Positions 1-5,416 of a stretch of 6,545 bases of DNA are shown here, piece after piece. Source of the stretch: Firmicutes bacterium UBA4845. GTDB taxonomy: Bacteria > Bacillota > Clostridia > Tissierellales > Sedimentibacteraceae. The stretch is taken from NCBI GenBank assembly GCA_002399975.1, contig DHER01000122.1, positions 10,715 through 17,259 on the forward strand. Direction: 5' to 3'. The notes below the pieces were generated by a model that saw only the letters and a list, made by a program, of their open reading frames with translations, was not told the origin of the DNA and did not search any database. How positions within the stretch are numbered: position 1 is the first letter of the stretch; each line of letters opens with the position of its first letter. A program made the translations under genes and the position numbers.

Positions 1-33
1 CAGACCATATCCAAGATACAAAAGGGATCCGGT

Positions 34-261
34 ATGACTTACCAAGATGTATATTCGACGCTCTATGACCAGTTGGAGAGACGTGCTAAATGCCGTTTAT
101 CCGTCAGGGTTGACAATCAACGTAAACGGATGGCGCTGGACGGAGCAACAAAGACCAAGATTGAGAGCTACCGGACACTTGATGCAATTGAGGACGATCA
201 AAGACTAAAAGAAATCTTTTCGACGATTGTCAAGGAATATGCCATCCGGTACGTGGCGTGA
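34..261 (+). CDS. Small phage early protein, 75 aa, unknown function
   Basis: I do not recognise this protein. It is soluble-looking, highly charged and Arg/Lys-rich in its first half (basic stretch around residues 15-32), with no cysteine pair, signal peptide or membrane segment. The ATG at 34 has a good ribosome binding site (AAAGGGA at 21-27, 6-nt spacer), so I chose it. The frame is, however, open back to base 1 with no stop, so the real gene could begin before the window. It ends 13 nt before the next start, and its stop codon overlaps the next gene's Shine-Dalgarno, which fits one operon. A small helical nucleic-acid-binding or regulatory protein is possible from composition alone; this is a guess. 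Confidence 0.6.
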   Translation: MTYQDVYSTLYDQLERRAKCRLSVRVDNQRKRMALDGATKTKIESYRTLDAIEDDQRLKEIFSTIVKEYAIRYVA

Positions 262-274
262 AAGGAGGGAGAAT

Positions 275-475
275 ATGAAGCGTAAAATTATCGAGCTTAT
301 AGCATTTATTGTATTAATGATAACGATGTTTTGCGTATACATAACCGCAAGCAGTTTGGAAGCGGATGCGATTACAAACGGACAAGCAGTAGCAGCATTT
401 GCCGCTGAAATCATTATATTATCCGTCTCAACCGAGGTTGTATGTGCGCATTTTAAGGATGGTGAATGGATATGA
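275..475 (+). CDS. Small two-helix membrane protein, 66 aa
   Basis: A short protein that begins with a basic MKRK and then has two hydrophobic stretches, about residues 5-25 (rich in I, L, F, V, M) and about 39-58, separated by a polar, acidic linker (SSLEADAITNGQ). This predicts a two-pass inner-membrane protein. The ATG at 275 is preferred over in-frame upstream starts from 227 because AAAGGAGG lies at 261-268 just before it, and an upstream start would overlap the previous gene. Its stop overlaps the next start (ATGA at 472-475), which suggests translational coupling. Function is unknown. Small membrane proteins in phage early regions can affect superinfection or host membrane processes, but nothing here shows that. 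Confidence 0.65.
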   Translation: MKRKIIELIAFIVLMITMFCVYITASSLEADAITNGQAVAAFAAEIIILSVSTEVVCAHFKDGEWI

Positions 476-624
476 ACGCAAGATATGCAATATGTCGCAA
501 GTGCCACAGGACATGGAATATAAGCCGGTACCAGATGATCCCACACACCGGATATATCTGCCCGTGGTGCGGAAGTAAAAGAAAAAAGCCCACTCGGTCT
601 GGCAGGACCAAAGTGAGCGCATAG
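472..624 (+). CDS. Zinc-ribbon-like peptide, 50 aa
   Basis: This short ORF starts at an ATG that overlaps the previous stop (ATGA). It has two CxxC knuckles, C8-R-K-C11 and C30-P-W-C33, 18 residues apart, which is the spacing of a small zinc ribbon. A strongly basic tail follows (SKRKKPTRSGRTK). The pattern suggests a zinc-bound mini-protein that contacts nucleic acid or another protein. No exact family is recognised. The coupling to the membrane-protein gene, and cysteine pairs that make structural sense, argue that it is real despite its length. The last codons and the stop lie inside a predicted RNA stem-loop (588-618), so translation and the fold may compete. Confidence 0.6.
   Translation: MNARYAICRKCHRTWNISRYQMIPHTGYICPWCGSKRKKPTRSGRTKVSA
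582..618 (+). promoter_or_regulatory. A6-led stem-loop with TGGCAG loop at the end of the zinc-ribbon gene
   Basis: An AAAAAA run (582-587) precedes an imperfect stem. Inner pairs are GGTC (596-599) with GACC (606-609) around the loop TGGCAG. Outer pairs are CACT (591-594) with AGTG (612-615), and GC (588-589) with GC (617-618), with small internal mismatches. On the plus strand no T-run follows, so it is not a normal intrinsic terminator for the operon. Read on the minus strand, the same hairpin is followed by six T residues and could stop antisense transcription. Alternatives are an RNA processing or stability element, or a protein-binding RNA. The base pairing is visible; the function is inference. 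Confidence 0.45.
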
Positions 625-670
625 AAAAATAACCTAAGTGTATTGTAACAGATTAAGGAGGGTTTAGTCA

Positions 671-1054
671 ATGAATTTTGATTTTAGGTTTGAAGATATT
701 GAGTCGGGTATAGAAAGATTGTCTCGCGATTTAAAAGCTTTAAAGGACACATATGAAAATGCAAGGGATTTTACAAGTATATATTTGCAATGTTGCGAGA
801 AGCACGGCATTAGCCTAACGAGCATCGGCAAAAAAACAGATTTAATATCTGCTTGTAAAGGGTGGCCGTTTGGCTTCAAGAATAATGTTTTTGCAGACGA
901 AGAAGAAAACGGATGTCCTGCGATATGGAAAGTCTGTGAAGAAATGAAGTTAGGTGAAGGCGGTGGCAATACTGGACAGCATCAAGCGAGTTGTGCAAGG
1001 TTGGTTGATGGTGTGTATAAACTTAAAAACGGCACATGGCTGAAAATTGAGTAA
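671..1054 (+). CDS. Unrecognised phage protein, 127 aa
   Basis: The start at 671 follows a strong AAGGAGGG (655-662, 8-nt spacer). I do not recognise the family. The N-terminal third is charged and probably helical (IESGIERLSRDLKALKDTY, possible short coiled coil). The middle has several cysteines (C41, C42, C62, C82, C89) without a clear zinc-binding spacing. A glycine-rich turn (GEGGGN) lies near residue 98, and the C-terminus ends in a small beta-like segment (VYKLKNGTWLKIE). There is no membrane segment. It is preceded by a 46-bp non-coding gap, and its stop overlaps the ribosome binding site of the next gene. Codon and base use look slightly more AT-rich than the recombination genes downstream. 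Confidence 0.65.
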   Translation: MNFDFRFEDIESGIERLSRDLKALKDTYENARDFTSIYLQCCEKHGISLTSIGKKTDLISACKGWPFGFKNNVFADEEENGCPAIWKVCEEMKLGEGGGNTGQHQASCARLVDGVYKLKNGTWLKIE

Positions 1055-1066
1055 GGGGCCGGTCTA

Positions 1067-1231
1067 ATGTATGTACCGGATAATTACGACGCTTATCAGC
1101 AACACGAAAAAGAGCAAGCACGAATAGCTAGAATGCGCAAAAGAAAGCAGTTTGAATATGAAAGGGAGAAATACGAAAATGAACGAATTAAAGATTGTTG
1201 TCAACCAGAAATTGGGCACAATAACGACTAA
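1067..1231 (+). CDS. 54-aa basic peptide, likely shortened PDNYD-type phage protein
   Basis: The start at 1067 has AAGGGG at 1053-1058 with an 8-nt spacer. The peptide opens MYVPDNYDAYQQHEKEQ. I recognise this opening from small proteins common in Clostridia prophages, which usually continue into a CxxC zinc-binding part. Here that part is missing. The chain instead becomes a basic, charged helix (ARIARMRKRKQFEYEREKYE) and ends in a tail read out of frame from the start of the following gene, overlapping it by 53 nt. It may therefore be a truncated family member, perhaps kept because translation through it feeds the next gene. Family recognition is from memory and not tested; function is unknown. 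Confidence 0.55.
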   Translation: MYVPDNYDAYQQHEKEQARIARMRKRKQFEYEREKYENERIKDCCQPEIGHNND

Positions 1232-2159
1232 TTTTGAGGATATAAAGGAACAGTTGTCGGCTCAAATGGAAATATATAACGAGTTAGAGGTCACAGAAGG
1301 TAATAAACCGGAGAGGAAAAAGGATGTTGCCACTCTCAGGAAGATGCAGAAAGCTATAACGGCGAAAAAATCCGAAGTACGTGCCGCTTGTCTGGCACCA
1401 TACGACAAGTTTAGTAAGCAGGCTGACGTATTGAATGAAATAATACAAAAACCAATTTTGCTTATTGATAATCAGGTCAAAGATTTTGAGGAAAAGCAAA
1501 GGTTGTTGAAAAAGCAAGAGATAGAGAATTATTTTACTGAATTAATAGCAAGTTACCCGGAGTTGTCCGACGAGATCGGCATTGCTGAAATCTACGATAA
1601 TCGGTGGGAAAACATTAGTACGACAATGAAATCAGTCCGGGAGGATATGGCTGCCAAGTTAGATAAAATCCAAGCCGACGTTGTTTTGATTAAGTCGATG
1701 ATATCGGATAAGACCGAAGAGGCTCTATCCCTCTACTGGGGCGATTTAGACGTAACTAAGGCTGTAAGCATGATAAACCAGTACGAGCAACAAAAAAGAG
1801 AAATACAGGCACGGTTAGAGAAACAAAAGCAGTTAGAGAGGGAACGTGAGCTTGAACGTGAGCGCGAACGTGTTAGGGAAGAGGAACGCAAGAGAATCCG
1901 TGAAGCAGAGCGCATCCGTGAAGAGGAACGCAGAAAAGCTGCAGAAGAAACAGAGCGTATCATCGAAGAGGAACGCAAGAAATTGCAGGAAGAGCAAATT
2001 GCAAAGGAGATTGCCGAGAAAGAAAAGTTGCCGGCAAAGCAGACCATGGGCGATACGGATATGGTTACATATAAAATTATTGCTACTGCAGAAGAATTTG
2101 AAATGATTGAAATGTATTTGAATAGCATAGGAGTGGAGTTTATAAAGGGGGAGTTTTGA
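1179..2159 (+). CDS. DUF1351-family phage protein with long charged helix
   Basis: 326 aa from the ATG at 1179, preceded by AAAGGGAG (1161-1168); the in-frame TTG at 1152 lacks such a site. The N-terminal part (about 1-110) matches the DUF1351 pattern: a beta-like opening, then NFEDIKEQLSAQMEIY, the segment ATLRKMQKAITAKKSEVRAAC, then APYDKF and PILLIDNQVKDFEEK. Residues about 201-285 form a very long Glu/Arg-rich helix (many ERER and EEER units), likely a coiled coil or single alpha helix. A short conserved-looking C-terminal part (about 296-326, VTYKIIATAEEFEMIEMYL) follows. DUF1351 has no defined biochemical role that I know of. It is commonly found just before the single-strand annealing protein in Firmicutes phages, as here, so a role in recombination is the likely setting. 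Confidence 0.88.
   Translation: MNELKIVVNQKLGTITTNFEDIKEQLSAQMEIYNELEVTEGNKPERKKDVATLRKMQKAITAKKSEVRAACLAPYDKFSKQADVLNEIIQKPILLIDNQVKDFEEKQRLLKKQEIENYFTELIASYPELSDEIGIAEIYDNRWENISTTMKSVREDMAAKLDKIQADVVLIKSMISDKTEEALSLYWGDLDVTKAVSMINQYEQQKREIQARLEKQKQLERERELERERERVREEERKRIREAERIREEERRKAAEETERIIEEERKKLQEEQIAKEIAEKEKLPAKQTMGDTDMVTYKIIATAEEFEMIEMYLNSIGVEFIKGEF
1878..1977 (+). repeat. In-frame 13-nt repeat in the charged helix
   Basis: The sequence GAAGAGGAACGCA occurs exactly three times (1878-1890, 1920-1932, 1965-1977), spaced 42 and 45 nt apart and always in the reading frame, encoding EEER units. The nearby sequence is built from the same GAG/GAA/CGT/CGC codons. This looks like internal duplication of helix segments, giving length variability, and not a regulatory repeat. 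Confidence 0.6.
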
Positions 2160-2162
2160 TTG
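2144..2162 (+). promoter_or_regulatory. Ribosome binding site deciding a TTG start
   Basis: AAAGGGGGAG (2144-2153) lies 6 nt before a TTG at 2160 that directly follows the TGA stop (2157-2159) of the DUF1351 gene. The next in-frame ATG is 75 nt downstream at 2235 and would remove residues before the conserved core. The TTG is therefore the likely start, coupled to termination of the upstream gene. Confidence 0.6.
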
Positions 2163-2765
2163 GACAACCTTGAAATTTATAACAAATACCGCGAAGTCCC
2201 TGCAGAAGCAAAAAAGAGAATATCCGGCGGGCGGATGAACGGTAAGACTGATATAAATCCGATGTGGAGATTAAAGAGCCTTACAGAGCAATTCGGGCCA
2301 TGCGGTATTGGATGGTACTACAAAGTAATTAATAAATGGATAGAGCCTTACGGCGACGAAATAGCGGCATTTGTGGACATCGAACTATACGTAAAAGTTG
2401 ACGGCGAATGGTCTGCGCCTATCGCCGGCACCGGAGGAAGTATGTTTGTAGCAAAAGAAAAAAGTGGTATCCACGTATCGGACGAATGCTACAAAATGGC
2501 TACCACGGACGCTATTTCGGTAGCGTGCAAGCAACTTGGCTTCGGGGCAGACGTGTACTGGGAGGCTGATAAATCAAAATATGATGCAGAACCGGCAATT
2601 AAAGATGAAGATACGATAAAGCAAAAGGATGCTGATGTATTGACCGCTCTTGTAAAAAGAAAAGGACTTGACATTGCAAAGGTTTTTAACGTCCCTGTGG
2701 AGCAACTCACGGTCAAACAATATGTCGAGGTGGTAAAACAGCTTGAAAAGCTCCGTGATAAGTAG
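2160..2765 (+). CDS. Rad52-like single-strand annealing protein (phage recombinase)
   Basis: 201 aa from a TTG start. The core carries the pattern of small phage Rad52-fold annealing proteins: INPMWRLKSLTEQFGPCGIGWYYKV (res 32-56), a beta-hairpin region with FVDIELYVKVDGEW (71-84), the turn GTGGSMFV (90-97), then a helix-turn ECYKMATTDAISVACKQLGFGADVYW (109-134). The last part resembles the Rad52 segment in which K-x-A-x-TDA-x4-A-x3-LG precedes the end of the fold. A linker (about 140-158) leads to a small C-terminal helical part (159-201, ending LTVKQYVEVVKQLEKL), seen in other phage annealing proteins. Its role would be annealing complementary single strands during phage recombination and repair in the cytoplasm. 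Its place between DUF1351 and a NinB-like gene supports this. The exact SSAP subfamily (Sak, Erf or other) is not settled by eye. Confidence 0.75.
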   Translation: MDNLEIYNKYREVPAEAKKRISGGRMNGKTDINPMWRLKSLTEQFGPCGIGWYYKVINKWIEPYGDEIAAFVDIELYVKVDGEWSAPIAGTGGSMFVAKEKSGIHVSDECYKMATTDAISVACKQLGFGADVYWEADKSKYDAEPAIKDEDTIKQKDADVLTALVKRKGLDIAKVFNVPVEQLTVKQYVEVVKQLEKLRDK

Positions 2766-2773
2766 GTGATTGT

Positions 2774-3307
2774 ATGGAGTTTACCGGAACTATCAGAGGC
2801 ATAGACAAAAATTATATCACGGGAGAAATAAATATAACGTTTTCAGTCAATGAAAAAAACACCGTGCTGCCGGAATATGAAAAACTTAAAGATTGCAAGA
2901 AATTGAGGGTTAGAGTGGTGCAATACCGAGAGAAACGGAGCCTTGATGCTAATGCCTACCTCTGGGTGCTACTCCAAAAGATGGCCGAAGTTCTAAAGTC
3001 TGACAAGTGGAGCCTATATCTTCAAATGTTGAAGCAGTATGGCCAGTTTACCTACATAGTGGTAAAACCTAATGCAGTTGAGAGCGTAAAAAAACAATGG
3101 CGAGAATGTGAAGAGGTTGGCGAGGTTGATGTTAATGGTACTAAGGCAGTGCAAATGCTTTGTTACTATGGGTCAAGTACATACGATGCAAAAGAATTTT
3201 CTATATTGCTAGACGGAGTTATAAGTGAAGCAAAAGATTTGGGAATAGAAACTTTGCCTAGCGAAGAGTTAGAAAGGATGATGGAGCAATATGGCAAACA
3301 AATTTGA
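2774..3307 (+). CDS. NinB (lambda Orf)-like recombination mediator
   Basis: 177 aa. The N-terminal beta part (1-50) is followed by the signature YREKRSLDANAYLWVLLQKMAEVL (51-74), which matches the KRS-x2-N-A-x-LW helix of NinB/Orf-like proteins. Next comes a helix with the YLQMLKQYGQF segment, and then the conserved MLCYYGSSTYDAKEFSILLDGVISEAKDLGIETL (128-161) typical of Firmicutes phage relatives. Lambda Orf binds single-stranded DNA and SSB and helps load the annealing protein; a similar mediator job is inferred here, next to the Rad52-like gene. The start has only a weak Shine-Dalgarno (TAGGTGAT), 8 nt after the upstream stop. The last 17 nt overlap the next gene. Confidence 0.7.
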   Translation: MEFTGTIRGIDKNYITGEINITFSVNEKNTVLPEYEKLKDCKKLRVRVVQYREKRSLDANAYLWVLLQKMAEVLKSDKWSLYLQMLKQYGQFTYIVVKPNAVESVKKQWRECEEVGEVDVNGTKAVQMLCYYGSSTYDAKEFSILLDGVISEAKDLGIETLPSEELERMMEQYGKQI

Positions 3308-3965
3308 CGATCTTACAGGACGCAGATTTGAAAGGCTTACAGTTATAAAGAGGGTTCCTAATTTAAAAAACTCAAGAGTTACCAGATGGCTGTGTAAGTG
3401 TGATTGTGGCAATTATACAGAGGTAAACAGGAATAATTTGCTACATAAAAAATGTCAAAGCTGTGGTTGCCTTGCTCGTGATATCATCACCGGTAATAAA
3501 TACAGAGAAACACACAATATGTCAAGAACTAGGCTGTATTATATTTGGCAAGGAATGAAACAAAGATGCTTAGGGCAAGGCACAGGTTCTAAATATTACA
3601 ATGGCAGGGGAATTACATATTGTCCTGAATGGGAAAGCTTTGAAAGTTTTAGAGACTGGGCACTAAGTAATGGATATTCTAAAAATCTAACGCTTGACAG
3701 AAAAGATGTAGACGGAGATTACGAGCCGAGTAACTGCAGGTGGATAAGCACAAAACAACAAAATAGAAACAAAACAAGCACAATATTTCTTACGCTAAAC
3801 GGCGAAGCCCATTCTATGGGGGAGTGGTCTGAAATTCTAGGTATACCTATGAGCACCATGGTTAATCGAAGAAACAGAGGACTATCTGTAGAACAAATAT
3901 TAAGCACCAAATATCTTAGTCATAAAAAGAAAAGATGGGGTGTTGATGTTGAAAAAACTATATAG
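3291..3965 (+). CDS. AP2/HNH-like phage protein with N-terminal zinc ribbon (possible homing-type gene)
   Basis: 224 aa. Parts in order: an opening FDDLTGRRFERLTVIKR (5-21); a zinc-ribbon-like region with C35-x-C37-x-C39 and C55-x2-C58-x-C60; a conserved block TRLYYIWQGMKQRC (80-93), then YNGRGITYCPEWESFESFRDWA (103-124) and LTLDRKDVDGDYEPSNCRW (133-151); and a C-terminal part NGEAHSMGEWSEILGIPMSTMVNRR (170-194) resembling the helix-turn-helix at the end of homing nucleases. The 133-160 block looks like an HNH core, but the usual D-H is D136-R137, so the general-base His is absent. It could be a DNA-binding protein, a nuclease with changed chemistry, or an inactive mobile gene. It overlaps both neighbours (17 and 20 nt) and looks more AT-rich, fitting an insertion between two genes that often adjoin. 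Confidence 0.72.
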   Translation: MANKFDDLTGRRFERLTVIKRVPNLKNSRVTRWLCKCDCGNYTEVNRNNLLHKKCQSCGCLARDIITGNKYRETHNMSRTRLYYIWQGMKQRCLGQGTGSKYYNGRGITYCPEWESFESFRDWALSNGYSKNLTLDRKDVDGDYEPSNCRWISTKQQNRNKTSTIFLTLNGEAHSMGEWSEILGIPMSTMVNRRNRGLSVEQILSTKYLSHKKKRWGVDVEKTI

Positions 3966-4236
3966 CGTATTTACAGACGATTTAAGCCACTGTTATTTAT
4001 GCAGGAGTAATACAGTAGCCATACACCATATATTCGGCGCAAGCAACCGTAAACGCTCCGAAAAGTACGGTTTTATCTTACCGCTCCACCCGCGTTGGCA
4101 CAACATGAGCAATGGCGGAGTACATTTTAACAGAGAATTAGACCTTAAATTTAAGCGGATGGCACAGGAATATTTCGAGGAACATTATGGGACTAGAGCA
4201 GAATTTATTATAGAATTTGGAAAAAATTATTTATAG
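3946..4236 (+). CDS. Small HNH-fold (treble-clef) phage protein
   Basis: 96 aa from the ATG at 3946. GTG 3940, TTG 3943 and TTG 3949 are also in frame; relatives usually begin at KKLYSVF, so TTG 3949 is the main rival. GATGGGG (3934-3940) supplies a moderate ribosome binding site. The motif set is C16-x2-C19, then H27-H28-I-F-G, then LPLHPRWHN (45-53) and GVHFNRELD (58-66): a Cys-Cys zinc knuckle followed by His-His and a H-x-N-like helix, as in HNH nucleases. The C-terminus (FKRMAQEYFEEHYGTRAEFIIEFGKNYL region) is characteristic of this Clostridia phage family. I expect a structure-specific or nicking nuclease in recombination or replication; substrate unknown. It starts inside the previous gene. 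Confidence 0.7.
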   Translation: MLKKLYSVFTDDLSHCYLCRSNTVAIHHIFGASNRKRSEKYGFILPLHPRWHNMSNGGVHFNRELDLKFKRMAQEYFEEHYGTRAEFIIEFGKNYL

Positions 4237-4249
4237 GAGGTAGTTTTTT

Positions 4250-4987
4250 ATGACAATAGAGCAAAGCATTGCTGAGATGCTACAAAAAAAGTTATCAGAT
4301 GGAAGTATAGAGAAAATAATTGAAGAAAAACTCACGAAGTGTATCGGTGAGTGCATGGAAAACATGTTTAGGTGGAGTGGTCCAGCGAAAGCGCTTATAG
4401 AAGAAAAGTTGAAAGCAGTAATGATACCAGCCATTGAGGAATATGATTTTTCGAAATACACATTAAAACTTGATGCAGTTTTAGCAGAGATTGTAAATTC
4501 AACATCGCTACAAGACAATAAGAAAATTCTTGACAATTTTAAATCGCTTATGATTGAAAAAAATGAGGAAATGAAGTTATCTGACATATTTGATAAGTGG
4601 TGTGAATTTGGAGCAAAAGAAGTTGAAACAGACGGGCTAGAAGTTGAATATGACGATGGTGTGAGTTATGAATGTGTGGGTGTAGAGATGAATGTCGAGA
4701 ACATAGAAAATATTGGCAGATATGGACCAGATAAGAAGATAGTGCGTTTTACTTGCGAGCATGACGAAAATATAAACTTGCAGTTTGAAATTTATAAGTA
4801 TGATTTCATGAAAGGTTATGAGGTCAGCGGATACGGAAATTTCAATATCAACGGGCTTAAAAATCTCAACGATATGGATATTTTACTCATTAGATTAGGC
4901 AGAGAAGGAACAAAAATCACAGTAGATGAAGATTATCTCGAGGACAGCATAAGACCAGAAAAAGAGCCGGAACCTACATTTAGTTAA
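4250..4987 (+). CDS. Conserved phage protein of unknown function, 245 aa
   Basis: Strong AGGAGG (4235-4240) before the ATG. The family looks familiar from Firmicutes prophages but I know of no assigned function. The N-terminal half is helical: EQSIAEMLQKKL, EKIIEEKLTKCI, ENMFRWSG (39-44) and KLDAVLAEIVNSTSLQDNKKILDNFKSLM (73-101). After a conserved DIFDKWCEF (112-120) there is an acidic, beta-rich half (about 130-230) that includes a FTCEHDENINLQFEIYKYD segment (167-185). It ends in an acidic-proline tail (PEKEPEPTFS). There is no membrane segment, cysteine knuckle or nucleotide-binding motif. The low isoelectric composition and place between recombination and replication genes would suit a protein partner or DNA-mimic role, which is speculation. 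Confidence 0.75.
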   Translation: MTIEQSIAEMLQKKLSDGSIEKIIEEKLTKCIGECMENMFRWSGPAKALIEEKLKAVMIPAIEEYDFSKYTLKLDAVLAEIVNSTSLQDNKKILDNFKSLMIEKNEEMKLSDIFDKWCEFGAKEVETDGLEVEYDDGVSYECVGVEMNVENIENIGRYGPDKKIVRFTCEHDENINLQFEIYKYDFMKGYEVSGYGNFNINGLKNLNDMDILLIRLGREGTKITVDEDYLEDSIRPEKEPEPTFS

Positions 4988-4998
4988 CTAAGCACCAC

Positions 4999-5038
4999 CG
5001 GGTAAGTATAGCATATCACAAATGACCTACTTATCCCG
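4999..5038 (+). promoter_or_regulatory. Imperfect inverted repeat in the spacer before the nuclease gene
   Basis: CGGGTAAGTA (4999-5008) can pair with TACTTATCCCG (5028-5038) over 10 base pairs with one bulged T (5034), around a 19-nt loop. It may be an RNA leader fold or a DNA operator-like site. No T-run follows, so it is not an obvious terminator. It lies in the only sizeable non-coding gap (4988-5086). A weak TATATA (5041-5046) follows it but lacks a convincing -35 box. Confidence 0.4.
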
Positions 5039-5052
5039 ATTATATAGACCTT

Positions 5053-5073
5053 CCGGGGGGCTTCGGCTCCCGG
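5053..5073 (+). promoter_or_regulatory. GC-rich hairpin with UUCG tetraloop upstream of the nuclease gene
   Basis: A compact stem closes on C-TTCG-G (5061-5066), a very stable tetraloop. The flanking GGGGG (5056-5060) pairs with CTCCC (5067-5071, one G-U), and CC (5053-5054) pairs with GG (5072-5073) with one bulged G. It sits 2 nt before the AAAGGAG (5076-5082) of the next gene. There is no U-tract after it, so it is unlikely to be an efficient intrinsic terminator. A 5' stabilising or translation-tuning structure, or a transcript-processing barrier, is more likely. Confidence 0.5.
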
Positions 5074-5086
5074 GGAAAGGAGCAAC

Positions 5087-5416
5087 ATGAACAGTAAAGA
5101 CAAAGGCCGACGAGGAGAGCGTGAGCTTGCAAATAAATTAAAAAAATATGGTTATGACTGCCGGAGAAGCCAGCAGTACTGTGGAACCAATGGAGACGCT
5201 GACGTTGTAGGGCTTGATGGCATACATATCGAGGTTAAAAGAGTTGAGAGACTTAATATATATGATGCTGTAGATCAAGCTAAAAGAGACAGCTTACCGT
5301 TTAGCACACAGCTGCCGGCAGTATTCCATAGAAAAAATAATTGTGAATGGCTTGTAACCATGACATTGCCAGATTGGATTGAATTATATAGGGAGTGGTC
5401 GAATGGCAGAGCGTAG
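5087..5416 (+). CDS. PDDEXK nuclease, Holliday-junction-resolvase-like
   Basis: 109 aa, starting after AAAGGAG with a 4-nt spacer. The small single-domain fold shows the PDDEXK order: a helix KGRRGERELANKLKKYGY with E11/E13, then GDADVV (D37, D39), then the strand IHIEVKR with E49-x-K51, then a helix YDAVDQAKRDS with Q64. This set of acidic residues, E-x-K and Q is the active-site pattern of Hjc/Mrr-like nucleases. The later HRKNNCEWLVTMTLPDWIEL is typical of phage members of about this size. It would resolve branched DNA made by recombination or replication; a general DNA nuclease is the alternative. It ends 14 nt inside the next gene, so the two are coupled. Confidence 0.82.
   Translation: MNSKDKGRRGERELANKLKKYGYDCRRSQQYCGTNGDADVVGLDGIHIEVKRVERLNIYDAVDQAKRDSLPFSTQLPAVFHRKNNCEWLVTMTLPDWIELYREWSNGRA

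Noticed and set aside
205..671. Minus-strand ORFs of 113, 64 and 72 aa
   Set aside because: They cover three plus-strand genes with good start signals, overlap each other and show no recognisable domain.
1846..2106. Plus-strand 86-aa ORF in another frame of the DUF1351 gene
   Set aside because: It lies wholly inside the repeat-coding helix, is Lys/Ser/Arg low complexity and has no start signal.
1733..2167. Minus-strand ORF of 144 aa, Ser/Arg-rich
   Set aside because: It is the mirror of the Glu/Arg codons of the DUF1351 helix; the low-complexity serine product and lack of a ribosome binding site mark it as a shadow.
4231..4587. Minus-strand 118-aa ORF opposite the 245-aa protein
   Set aside because: No ribosome binding site, fully opposite a well-supported gene, and Ser/Phe-rich composition as expected of an antisense frame.
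5018..5048. Possible sigma-A promoter with TATATA/TATAGA as -10
   Set aside because: No acceptable -35 hexamer at 16-18 nt spacing; AT-rich background makes a chance -10 likely.
5053..5073. Intrinsic terminator at the GC hairpin
   Set aside because: A stable stem but no T-run on either strand, and it is followed at once by a ribosome binding site.
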